64,000 bases of DNA, taken from an uncultured Lachnospiraceae bacterium. GTDB taxonomy: Bacteria > Bacillota > Clostridia > Lachnospirales > Lachnospiraceae. The stretch spans positions 1 to 64,000 of the forward strand of contig CAJUJK010000014.1 of NCBI GenBank assembly GCA_910586705.1, in the 5' to 3' direction. The notes below the pieces were generated by a model. The model was given only the letters and a program-made list of their open reading frames with translations, did not search any database and had not been told where the DNA came from. Shown here piece after piece: positions 43,648 through 51,359 of this stretch (position 1 is its first letter; each line of letters starts with the position of its first letter). The position numbers and the translations under genes are program-made.

Positions 43648-44133
43648 ATGGAATTTTCAGAAAAATTATTAACCCTGCGCAAGGCAAAAACTCTGACGCA
43701 GGAGGAGCTGGCGGAAAAGCTGAACGTTTCAAGACAGTCCGTTTCCAAGTGGGAGAGCGGGCAGGCGGTTCCGGAGCTGGATAAGATCGTGGCGATCAGT
43801 ACGGTATTCGACGTCACCACGGATTATCTGTTAAAGTCGTCGGAGATCGACGATCTGTCCGTAAAGACGGAAATGCTGGAAAAACAGCAGGAGCAGATGC
43901 TTGCCAGAGAAAAGCGGCAGCAGAAGATCAGGGAGTGCGTTTTATACGGCATTGTGATTTATCTGGTGTTTTTGGCCGTATGGTTTTTGGAGCGCGCCCT
44001 TTTCTGGGACTATATTTTCTGGAAGTCAGACATATACATAGGGACTCTTGGCATAGTGGCAGCAGAGTTTATGGCAGCCACGGCGGCGGTGGTTTTCGTG
44101 TGTGCCAGAAAACTTAAGGGTGAGAAACGGTAA
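43648..44133 (+). CDS. XRE-family regulator with membrane anchor
   Basis: A 161-residue protein. Residues 5-60 are a Cro/C1 helix-turn-helix (TQEELAEKLNVSRQSVSKWESG, LDKIVAISTVFDVTTDYLLK). A coiled segment rich in Gln and Glu (about 75-95) leads to two hydrophobic segments at the C-terminus (CVLYGIVIYLVFLAVWFL and a second around residues 128-150). A membrane-bound regulator is plausible, common in this group of clostridia. GGAGGAAC precedes ATG 43648. Confidence 0.85.
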   Translation: MEFSEKLLTLRKAKTLTQEELAEKLNVSRQSVSKWESGQAVPELDKIVAISTVFDVTTDYLLKSSEIDDLSVKTEMLEKQQEQMLAREKRQQKIRECVLYGIVIYLVFLAVWFLERALFWDYIFWKSDIYIGTLGIVAAEFMAATAAVVFVCARKLKGEKR

Positions 44134-44186
44134 TATTTGTTATATAGCGGTCTCTGTACGCAGAGGATGGACACATCTGGAGCTCC

Positions 44187-44241
44187 TTGACAATATATTT
44201 GCTGAATGCTAGAATTAATAAGTATTTTAGAATCATTCTAA
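44187..44241 (+). promoter_or_regulatory. Sigma-A promoter with Per/Fur box
   Basis: TTGACA (44187-44192) and TAGAAT (44210-44215) are 17 bases apart. The perfect 7-1-7 palindrome TTAGAAT-C-ATTCTAA lies at 44227-44241, just after the expected start point, and differs from the Bacillus Per box TTATAATNATTATAA by one base in each arm. This indicates autorepression by the Fur-family protein encoded next. Confidence 0.85.
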
Positions 44242-44262
44242 TTTTATAAAGAAAGTGCGTTT

Positions 44263-44628
44263 ATGACAAAGTACGAAAAGGAAATATATAACATCATTAC
44301 CCACTCCACAGGACATCTTACTGTGGAACAGATTTATCTGGAGCTTAAAAAGAAATGTCCGAAGGTTGTTCTGGCAACTGTTTACAATAATGTTAATAAG
44401 CTGTGGAAAGCCGGTCGGATTCGCAAAATATCTGTTGAAAATATGCCGGACAGATATGACCGGGTGATAAAGCATGACCATCTGATATGTCAGAAGTGCG
44501 GCAGATTAGCGGATATTTCGTTGGAAGATTTGACTGCTTCTCTGCGCGGACAGATTGGGGAAGAGTTTCTGTTTTATGATTTGAAGATTTTTTACATATG
44601 CCCGGATTGCAGAAAAAAGGATCTATAA
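44263..44628 (+). CDS. perR: Fur-family regulator, probably PerR
   Basis: A 121-residue metal-dependent repressor. The N-terminal winged helix (HLTVEQIYLELKKKCPKVVLATVYNNV) is typical of the Fur family, and the dimerisation part has KHDHLICQKCG and a final CPDC, giving the structural zinc site of two CxxC pairs. The operator in its own promoter is close to the Per box, favouring peroxide sensing over iron, but zinc or other metal sensing cannot be excluded. It is followed after 27 bases by a soluble chemoreceptor gene. Confidence 0.85.
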   Translation: MTKYEKEIYNIITHSTGHLTVEQIYLELKKKCPKVVLATVYNNVNKLWKAGRIRKISVENMPDRYDRVIKHDHLICQKCGRLADISLEDLTASLRGQIGEEFLFYDLKIFYICPDCRKKDL

Positions 44629-44655
44629 AAATTTATATATAAAGAGGGGACAGCT

Positions 44656-46068
44656 ATGGGTATTTTAATGAGACCGAAAAAGGAAAACCTGTTATTGTCT
44701 ATGTCGGAACTTTCAGAGGCGGATTATGGAAAAAAGTCTGCCGAGCTGGAGCAGATGTACCGCCGTCTGCTGGCGGGGCGCGCCCGGTTTGAGGAAGTGA
44801 TGGCGAACGTATTGGATTCCGTGATGCAGATCAGTTCTCTGGATCTTTCCCTGAATCATTATTCTGAAATTCTCCAGAAGGTGTCGGACAGTGTTTCGGA
44901 CGCAACCGAATTGATCCACAAGGCTTCGGACGAAGCGGACTCCATTGCCCAAATGGTTTCTACGCAGCATGAGGAGCTGACCAATACGATTATTGAAATT
45001 TCGGAGGAGTCAAATCTTGTCTATCAGCGCATTGACGAGAGCCAGCAGGAGCTGACTGCGACGAAGGGATTGTCTGACAGCACGATCAGCGCGTCAAAAG
45101 AAATGCAGCAGGACATGGGTCGGCTTTCGGAGATTATCAATCAGATGAATAACGTGATTGAAGGGATCAACGCCATTTCTTCACAGACGAATCTTCTCGC
45201 GCTGAATGCGTCCATCGAAGCGGCAAGGGCGGGGGAGGCTGGAAAAGGCTTTGCGGTTGTTGCCGATGAGATCCGGGAACTGGCAGACGAGACCAAAAAA
45301 CTGACCGCCAGCATGGGACGTTTTGTGGCGGATATCCACAGTGCGTCAGCCAAGAGCGTCGAGAGCGTGGATAATACCATCGAATCACTGGAAACGGTTA
45401 CGCAGAAAATCAGCCATGTGTGGGAGCTGAATGAGGACAACAGGCAGCATGTAGAGAAGATCACCAATAATATCTCGTCTCTGGCAAGTCTCAGTGAAGA
45501 GATCAGTAGTTCGATCATCGAGCTGGAATCCCGCTCCTCAGACATCAACGCACAGTGCGGTGTGCTGCATGAGGACACCGTGCGTCTGAGGGAACACGGC
45601 AAAAGCATCGACAACGTTGCCAAGCCGTTGGAAGTGATTGAGTCAACATTGGATGAGTCTGTCAAAATCATGGGAACGATGGCGAAGGACGCCTTTTACA
45701 GACTGGAAGACCAGAACTTTGCGGGATATATCGAGAAGGCAATCGCCGCGCACAAAAACTGGCTGGCAAATCTGGAACGGATTGTCAGTGAGCGGACGAT
45801 CCTGCCGCTGCAGGTGAATGACAGGAAGTGCGGATTTGGTCATTTCTATTATGCGATCGAGCCGGACAGACCGGAGGTTATGAATATTTGGAAGGAGCTG
45901 GGGGAAAAGCATAAGAAGTTCCATTCATACGGCAGGCAGGTAATTGACGCGCTGTTTGATGGAGACTACAGCAGGGCGGAGAGCGTCTGCCGGGAGGCAA
46001 AACAATACTCCGCCACACTGATCAGCGATCTCGAACAGATTAAAAAAATGAGTCGGGGTCATGTATAA
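44656..46068 (+). CDS. Soluble methyl-accepting chemotaxis protein with CZB domain
   Basis: A 470-residue chemoreceptor without membrane helices. Residues about 60-335 form the coiled-coil signalling domain with the hairpin tip GINAISSQTNLLALNASIEAARAGEAGKGFAVVADEIR region (positions 170-210). The C-terminal 110 residues are a chemoreceptor zinc-binding (CZB) domain: H in AAHKNWLANL, Cys in KCGFGHFYYA, and a final KHKKFHSYG with a His. CZB domains respond to zinc or oxidants such as hypochlorous acid. With the PerR-like gene directly upstream, an oxidative signal is an attractive role. The next gene overlaps its end by eight bases. Confidence 0.9.
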   Translation: MGILMRPKKENLLLSMSELSEADYGKKSAELEQMYRRLLAGRARFEEVMANVLDSVMQISSLDLSLNHYSEILQKVSDSVSDATELIHKASDEADSIAQMVSTQHEELTNTIIEISEESNLVYQRIDESQQELTATKGLSDSTISASKEMQQDMGRLSEIINQMNNVIEGINAISSQTNLLALNASIEAARAGEAGKGFAVVADEIRELADETKKLTASMGRFVADIHSASAKSVESVDNTIESLETVTQKISHVWELNEDNRQHVEKITNNISSLASLSEEISSSIIELESRSSDINAQCGVLHEDTVRLREHGKSIDNVAKPLEVIESTLDESVKIMGTMAKDAFYRLEDQNFAGYIEKAIAAHKNWLANLERIVSERTILPLQVNDRKCGFGHFYYAIEPDRPEVMNIWKELGEKHKKFHSYGRQVIDALFDGDYSRAESVCREAKQYSATLISDLEQIKKMSRGHV

Positions 46069-47128
46069 AGGATGGCATAAAAAAGAATGTGCAATCATTG
46101 TCAGGATGCTTGCTTTGGCAAGTTGCAGCATTCTTTTTTTTGCGTGTGGGGATAAGCATGGGGATAACGGAACAGTCACAGGCTTTCGTGCAGCTGAGGA
46201 GGAAGTAACCGGGCAGGAGCCGGAACCGTTGCAGGAGACCGTGGAATCATCCGTGCAGGATCAGGATGTTGCGGATAGAGCTGAGGCGTCACAGGAGATC
46301 GTAGATAGCGCGGAAGGAGACGTCACAGATGAGGAATCGGCAGACCTTGCGGAATACAATGAAGAAAAATTTTTTGAGTATGCGGAGAAGTGGGAGGTGA
46401 ACCGGGCGGAGGCGGAAAGCTACTATCGGAGATTGTGTGACGACAACGTTTTTCGGCATCAGACAGCATGGCTGGTCTGGGTGGATGTTGAGGATCTGGA
46501 TCAGAACGGACAGCCGGACATGGCGGTTATGGTAAAGGACGATGAGTACAGTAGCTATGGCGAGGGGTGTATTTACTTTTATATGAATGAGGACGAGCCA
46601 TATTGTTTTCGGGATGAGGAATATCCGTTCCATTTTGGATTTTATTTAATCCCCGGGGATTTTGACAATGACGGGAATACGGAGATTGCTTTCGAGTCGC
46701 TCGGCTCCGGAGTCGGCGGCGCGGGAGACTGGCATCCCAGAATTTTGAAGTATAAAAACCATATGATGGAGCCGATGGATTTTCCCGGTGACGATTATGA
46801 TGGGAGGGGTATCCGTATTGAGATAACACAGGAGGAGAAATGGGATACTTACAGCGCCTATTGTGCATATCTGGATGACACGATCGTGTTTGAGGCGGAG
46901 AACATAGCCGACCCGGATGCGAGCCAGCCCTGCGGCGGCAATTCCAGAGGGTATTTCAATTTGCGGCGTAGCGAGTATGAGGGAAGGGATGCGCTGGAGG
47001 TGTCGGAGTACCTTTATGGGGAAGGAGGGACTGCGCATGGTCTGGGGCTGGCGAAGTTTCTGATTGTGTGGGATGAGAATGGGGAAGGGGAAATTGTGAA
47101 GTGGTGGGTGGAGCCGTTTGACACTTGA
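46061..47128 (+). CDS. Putative secreted lipoprotein with FG-GAP-like repeats
   Basis: A 355-residue protein. The N-terminus has a hydrophobic stretch ending SILFFAC, a weak lipobox with Cys29. An acidic linker of about 90 residues follows. The C-terminal domain contains calcium-binding-like motifs DLDQNGQPDMAVMV and DFDNDGNTEIAFESLG, as in VCBS/FG-GAP repeat proteins, so it may bind calcium outside the cell. It overlaps the chemoreceptor gene by eight bases, suggesting coupled expression. No catalytic residues are recognised. Confidence 0.7.
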   Translation: MYKGWHKKECAIIVRMLALASCSILFFACGDKHGDNGTVTGFRAAEEEVTGQEPEPLQETVESSVQDQDVADRAEASQEIVDSAEGDVTDEESADLAEYNEEKFFEYAEKWEVNRAEAESYYRRLCDDNVFRHQTAWLVWVDVEDLDQNGQPDMAVMVKDDEYSSYGEGCIYFYMNEDEPYCFRDEEYPFHFGFYLIPGDFDNDGNTEIAFESLGSGVGGAGDWHPRILKYKNHMMEPMDFPGDDYDGRGIRIEITQEEKWDTYSAYCAYLDDTIVFEAENIADPDASQPCGGNSRGYFNLRRSEYEGRDALEVSEYLYGEGGTAHGLGLAKFLIVWDENGEGEIVKWWVEPFDT

Positions 47129-47208
47129 CATAACAGTTGATATATTACTATTTATATTTTCATACGATGGACCCAGGTCTTGCTATTGAGAATTTGAAGG
47201 AACTCTAT

Positions 47209-47877
47209 CTACTCAAAAAACAGTAGCGCCGTTACGGTAAATACATTTCCCTCCACGTCAAATTCCAGACTGCCGTTATACTTCTCCACCTTTTCCCGCA
47301 CATTGCGAAGACCGATTCCGTGATGGCGGGCGTCGGCTTTGGTGGTGGGAAAAATTCCGAACAGCTTTCTGGGCGGCACGCAGGGATTTTGTATTTTAAT
47401 GATTAAAAATTGATGGATTCTGCGCAGCGTCACCTCTATATGGGGCGGCGTTTTTGCCTGCCTTATATAATGCTGACACGCCTCCATGGCATTGTCCAGT
47501 AAATTAAATAAAATGACGCACAAGTCGTCGGAAGTAATGTTACAGTCTTTTGGAAATTCCGCATTTACATCTATCTCAATTCCCTGCCTTTTCGCATCGA
47601 GGACGGTGTGGTTCAAAATGGCGTCCACAATGTCAACGCCGCTCCATGTGGTGTCGGACAGTTCATTGATGGGCGCGCTGATGGAGTTGACGTACTCCGT
47701 AATTTCGGAGATTTCATGCTTTTTTGCAAGGTGATAGATCATCTGCAGGTGATGATTCATGTCGTGGTATAAGCGTTCGTTTTTCTGGTATAAATCGGTG
47801 AGAAGGTGATAATTTTCTTCCAGAACCTGATTTTTTCTTTCTAAAAAACGGATCTTGTTTTTTCGTGTCTGCAGCAT
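47209..47877 (-). CDS. GHKL histidine kinase without membrane sensor
   Basis: A 222-residue kinase with a short coiled N-terminus, acceptor motif YHDMNHHLQMIYH (His near 40), N-box LFNLLDNAMEAC and glycine box HGIGLRNVREK. It corresponds to the cytoplasmic half of AgrC-type proteins; the usual six-helix membrane domain is missing. The gene lies eight bases after the LytTR regulator in a GNAT-regulator-kinase operon, and the start is followed by an ordinary helix, so it may be a real soluble kinase that needs a separate sensor, or a degenerate remnant. Confidence 0.8.
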   Translation of the reverse strand: MLQTRKNKIRFLERKNQVLEENYHLLTDLYQKNERLYHDMNHHLQMIYHLAKKHEISEITEYVNSISAPINELSDTTWSGVDIVDAILNHTVLDAKRQGIEIDVNAEFPKDCNITSDDLCVILFNLLDNAMEACQHYIRQAKTPPHIEVTLRRIHQFLIIKIQNPCVPPRKLFGIFPTTKADARHHGIGLRNVREKVEKYNGSLEFDVEGNVFTVTALLFFE

Positions 47878-47885
47878 AGCGCCCT

Positions 47886-48632
47886 CTATATCTTATCTTT
47901 CCAATAGATGTTCAGCTTCTTTTTTAACTCCGGCAGACGGCTCTGGGAAACGGGCAGGCGCGTCTGATCTGTCAGAATACAGTCGGTGTGGGAAATTCCT
48001 GTCACATACCGCAGATTCACAATATATCCCCGCTCGATGAAATAAAACTCCTCGGAGCGCAGCTCGTCAAATACTTCCGCCAGTGTCTTACGCACGCGCC
48101 TGTTCTGGTCGGTGCCGATTTCTTCCTGTCGCCCGGATGCGGCAGTATGGAAGAGGGCGTTTTTGCCGTCCTTTTCGATATAGAGAATTTCTTTGTAAGG
48201 AATGCGTTCAAGGCGGTTCTGGCTGCTGATAATGTAAGAGTCCGTGTTCTGGATTTCCAGAAGGGAAACCGCGTCTTTCAGCGCGTGGGGAAGCCGCTCT
48301 TTCAACTGGTTTTTGGGAATATAGCGGAAAATATGAAGTTCATAAGCGTCCACGGCATATTTATAGTGGGCGGTCACAAAGATCATCAGTGCGTCGGGCA
48401 GAAGCTCGTGAACCCGCTTTGCCAGCTCCATCCCGGAAAGTCCGGGCATTTCAATGTCAAGGAGCAGAAGGTCAAAACGTTTGCCGTCCTGAATGTCATA
48501 GAAGAGATCCTTTCCGCTTGTGTAAGTTGACAGAATGGAAAAGGTCTGCTGCTGCCTCATACAGCCTTCCGTTATTTCTTTGATTTCGTCTAAAAGAAGC
48601 GCCTCGTCGTCGCAGATTGCAATTTGCAGCAT
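47886..48632 (-). CDS. LytTR-family response regulator
   Basis: A 248-residue regulator. The receiver domain has AICDDEALLLDEI, the acceptor Asp in LLLLDIEMPG and MIFVTAHYKYAVDAYEL; the Lys-bearing segment reads IPKNQLKERL, slightly divergent from the usual KP. The C-terminal LytTR domain includes KEILYIEKDGKNALFH and FYFIERGYIVNLRYV. It is the second gene of the GNAT-regulator-kinase operon, two bases after the GNAT stop. The nearby ABC exporter genes on the other strand are possible targets. Confidence 0.9.
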   Translation of the reverse strand: MLQIAICDDEALLLDEIKEITEGCMRQQQTFSILSTYTSGKDLFYDIQDGKRFDLLLLDIEMPGLSGMELAKRVHELLPDALMIFVTAHYKYAVDAYELHIFRYIPKNQLKERLPHALKDAVSLLEIQNTDSYIISSQNRLERIPYKEILYIEKDGKNALFHTAASGRQEEIGTDQNRRVRKTLAEVFDELRSEEFYFIERGYIVNLRYVTGISHTDCILTDQTRLPVSQSRLPELKKKLNIYWKDKI

Positions 48633-48634
48633 AA

Positions 48635-49129
48635 TTATTTGGATTCCTTTTGGTCAGTGTGTCGGTCGATTTCCATCCTTTTTTTCATGCCGGAAGAACC
48701 GCTGGAAAAGCCAAATTTTTCATAGAAGGGCTCTTTTCCTTTTACAGCAGTCAGACCGATCTCTATCTTGGTTCCCGGCATTGCATTTTCTTTAATATAT
48801 TCCAAAAGTCGGTTTACAATCATTCTGCCAATGCCTTGTCCCTGATATTCCGGCTGGACGATGATATCCTGCAAGTACCAGTACATTGCCCCGTCACCGA
48901 CCAGTCGTCCCATTCCAACCACAGTTCCCTTATAGTGTATGGATACATCAAACAGGTCGTTGGCAAGGGCTTTGCAAACTTGCGCTAACGGTCTTTCTAT
49001 AAACCCGGTGGCTGTTTTCAAGCGGACAAAGTCTTCCGGGGTCAGGTGGTTGTCAACTAATTGGAAGTCATTTTCTTTTCCAATAGGGTCAACTTCTTGA
49101 TTAGGTTCTTCTTTCATTTGTGTCTGCAT
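48635..49129 (-). CDS. GNAT family N-acetyltransferase
   Basis: A 164-residue acetyltransferase. The acetyl-CoA loop is YQGQGIGRMIVNRLLEY, preceded by DIIVQPE, and the C-terminus has FYEKFGFS, all typical of the family. The first 25 residues (QTQMKEEPNQEVDPIGKEND) are charged extension. It is the first gene of the operon with the LytTR regulator and kinase. The ATG at 49129 lies four bases after a run of nine G, which serves as the ribosome site; a second ATG at 49117 is in frame. The substrate is unknown. Confidence 0.85.
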   Translation of the reverse strand: MQTQMKEEPNQEVDPIGKENDFQLVDNHLTPEDFVRLKTATGFIERPLAQVCKALANDLFDVSIHYKGTVVGMGRLVGDGAMYWYLQDIIVQPEYQGQGIGRMIVNRLLEYIKENAMPGTKIEIGLTAVKGKEPFYEKFGFSSGSSGMKKRMEIDRHTDQKESK

Positions 49130-49133
49130 ATAA

Positions 49134-49142
49134 CCCCCCCCC
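49134..49142 (-). repeat. Run of nine G as ribosome site
   Basis: Nine C on the plus strand (49134-49142) read as nine G on the minus strand, four bases before the GNAT start codon. Length change by slippage would alter ribosome binding to the first gene of a regulatory operon. Confidence 0.6.
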
Positions 49143-49475
49143 GATTATTTGGTATATAGTAAGTATAGTTAATATTCCCCGTGTGCGCAACGAAAATTAA
49201 AGGACAAAAAAGGGGGAATTGGAGGACATCTAAAATGAGTGCGGCTTTTTTGTGATATATTATGTCTGTAGCCAATCGCGGTACAAGTGCTCCATTTACC
49301 AGGCAAAAATGTATGCAATTGGAACATGGAGCACAGGGGCAAAGCCCGTCAGCCCGGAAAGCAGGGAACTTTCCGGGCTTGTACTGCAGGAGGGAACAGG
49401 CAGAAAGTTTCGGACGACGCTGTAAGGCGTATGGATCGTGAAGCAGGAAAGACTTTTGAAATGAAGGAGAACACC
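49143..49475 (+). promoter_or_regulatory. Structured leader of ABC exporter operon
   Basis: No convincing gene is seen, though a 59-codon frame without a ribosome site runs from 49262. Three hairpins stand in a row: GTGCTCCA (49287-49294) with TGGAGCAC (49327-49334), GGGC with GCCC (49337-49347), and AGCCCGGAAAG (49351-49361) with CTTTCCGGGCT (49369-49379). Such a leader may control the four exporter genes. The last hairpin lacks a T-run, so simple termination is not evident. Confidence 0.5.
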
Positions 49476-51275
49476 ATGAAGGAAGGATTTTTATATCGGA
49501 CATTTTCATCCTGCAGTTTTGCGCTGAAAACCGGGTGGAGAATCAGCAAAAAACGAGTGATTCTGGAATTTTTACACTGGGCGTTTATGTATGTGGACTG
49601 GCTTCTGGTTTCCTGTGTCCTGATCCGCTTTATACTGGATATGGCGATGAAACGGACTTCTTTTGAAAAAATGATGGTGTATGTCTGGAGTGTCGTGCTG
49701 CTGGAAGCGCTTTTAAAAATATACAGCCGGTATTTTGAATCGTATGTGAAGCCGGTCACGGATGTGAAACTGTACGACGGCATCAACCGCATGTTGTATG
49801 ACAAGGCGTGTCAGGTGGATATGCGCTGTTTTGAGGACAGCGATTTTTACAACGAGTACATGATGGCGGTCAGTCAGGCGCACACGAAGCTGCCGGAAAC
49901 GCTGGAGGGGGTCTGTCAGATTCTGGCGAGATTTATTGCGATGATCTGCGGCATGGTCATTATCTATCAGATCGACCGTCTGGCGGCGCTGTTTATTATC
50001 TTTCCGATTCTCGGCAACTTTGTGTTTTACGGTGTGTTAAACAGCCGGATTTTCCGCATGGAGCGGGAAAATATCGTATTTCAGAGAATGGCGGACTATG
50101 TGAACCGCACGGTGCATCTGGGGGAATATGCGAAAGAGATACGGATGACCAATGTATTCCGTCTGCTGAAAAAGCAGTATGACAAAGCGGTTGCCGCAAT
50201 CCGCAAGGTGATCGGGAACTATTCTCCGGGCAATATGATCCTGTTCTGGCTGTTCCAGTATTTTACCTTTACTTTGCTGCAGGAGGGAGCGGTGCTCTAC
50301 GCCGGCTACCGGGTGCTGGTCAGCGGAACCATGGTGTTTGCGCAGATGGCGGTGATTCAGACGACGATGAACTCCAACACATGGACGCTGATCGGGTTTG
50401 CGGATTCGGTGATGGCGATTGTAAAGAATGGCTTGTATCTGGAGCAGACGAGACATTTTCTGCAGCATGAGCCTGCAATCCCGGAAGATCAGGAAGGGCT
50501 TTTGCCGGAACTTCCGATACGCAGCGTGGAATTTGAGCATGTGTCTTTTGGATACAAAGAGGGGGACTGGGTCCTTAGGGATATTCACTTTAAAATCGAG
50601 GGAAATCAGAGTGTGGCGCTGGCTGGGTATAACGGCGCCGGGAAAAGCACGCTGATGAAACTGCTGATGCGGCTTTACGACCCTGTCGAGGGGCGGATTC
50701 TGGTAAACGGCATTGACATCCGGGAATATCAGGTGAAGGCGTACCGGGACCTGTTTGCCACGGCTTTCCAAAATGGGAAAATATTTGCCAATACCATTGA
50801 GGAAAACATTCTGATGGGACGGCACACGGATGAAAAGCAGGATCGGAAAAAGGTAGAGCGGGCGCTCAGGCTGGCGGATATGTATGAGGAAGTAGAGAGC
50901 CAGCCGCTTAAGGAAAAGACGATTCTCACCCGTGAGTTTTCCAAGGAGGGCGTGGTATTTTCCGGCGGGCAGAACCAGAAGATACTGGCGGCGAGGGCTT
51001 TTGCGAAGGACAGCCCGATTGCGGTGTTTGACGAGCCCAGCAGCGCCCTTGACCCGATAGCGGAGTACCATTTATTTGAAAACATCAGAGAGTACGGGAG
51101 GGACAGGATTCTGTTTTTTATCTCCCACAGGTTATCTTCCGTGCGGGACGCGGATGTGGTTTTTTACTTAAAAAACGGAAGGATTCAGGAGAGAGGGTCG
51201 CACGGCGAACTGATGAGCCGGGATGGGGAGTACGCTTCGCTGTATCGGCTGCAGGCGGAAAACTATTTATCGTGA
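49476..51275 (+). CDS. ABC exporter half-transporter A1
   Basis: A 599-residue protein with an N-terminal membrane domain of about six helices (residues 20-330) and an ATPase domain with Walker A GYNGAGKST near 383, signature FSGGQNQKI near 495, Walker B IAVFDEPSSALDP and H-loop FISHRLS. The signature keeps SGGQ but starts with Phe instead of Leu. No peptidase domain is attached. It pairs with B1 and is nearly the same as A2 at 53295. ATG 49476 follows AAGGAG. Export of a peptide, lipid or drug is possible; no cargo gene is seen. Confidence 0.9.
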   Translation: MKEGFLYRTFSSCSFALKTGWRISKKRVILEFLHWAFMYVDWLLVSCVLIRFILDMAMKRTSFEKMMVYVWSVVLLEALLKIYSRYFESYVKPVTDVKLYDGINRMLYDKACQVDMRCFEDSDFYNEYMMAVSQAHTKLPETLEGVCQILARFIAMICGMVIIYQIDRLAALFIIFPILGNFVFYGVLNSRIFRMERENIVFQRMADYVNRTVHLGEYAKEIRMTNVFRLLKKQYDKAVAAIRKVIGNYSPGNMILFWLFQYFTFTLLQEGAVLYAGYRVLVSGTMVFAQMAVIQTTMNSNTWTLIGFADSVMAIVKNGLYLEQTRHFLQHEPAIPEDQEGLLPELPIRSVEFEHVSFGYKEGDWVLRDIHFKIEGNQSVALAGYNGAGKSTLMKLLMRLYDPVEGRILVNGIDIREYQVKAYRDLFATAFQNGKIFANTIEENILMGRHTDEKQDRKKVERALRLADMYEEVESQPLKEKTILTREFSKEGVVFSGGQNQKILAARAFAKDSPIAVFDEPSSALDPIAEYHLFENIREYGRDRILFFISHRLSSVRDADVVFYLKNGRIQERGSHGELMSRDGEYASLYRLQAENYLS

Positions 51276-51359
51276 CCGGATTTTCTGTGCTGACAGGAGC
51301 TGCAAAGCAGAGGCGGATTGCTTTATGGGAATAGAACGGGGAAAGGAATTGGTACAACG

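Noticed and set aside
47155..47208. Terminator between the lipoprotein and the kinase gene
   Set aside because: No inverted repeat with a T-run was found in this convergent gap.
49262..49441. Possible 59-residue Cys-containing peptide gene before the exporters
   Set aside because: No ribosome site, no signal or leader-peptide pattern, and the frame is accounted for by the hairpin sequences. A minus-strand frame across it (49114-49509) is rejected for the same reasons.
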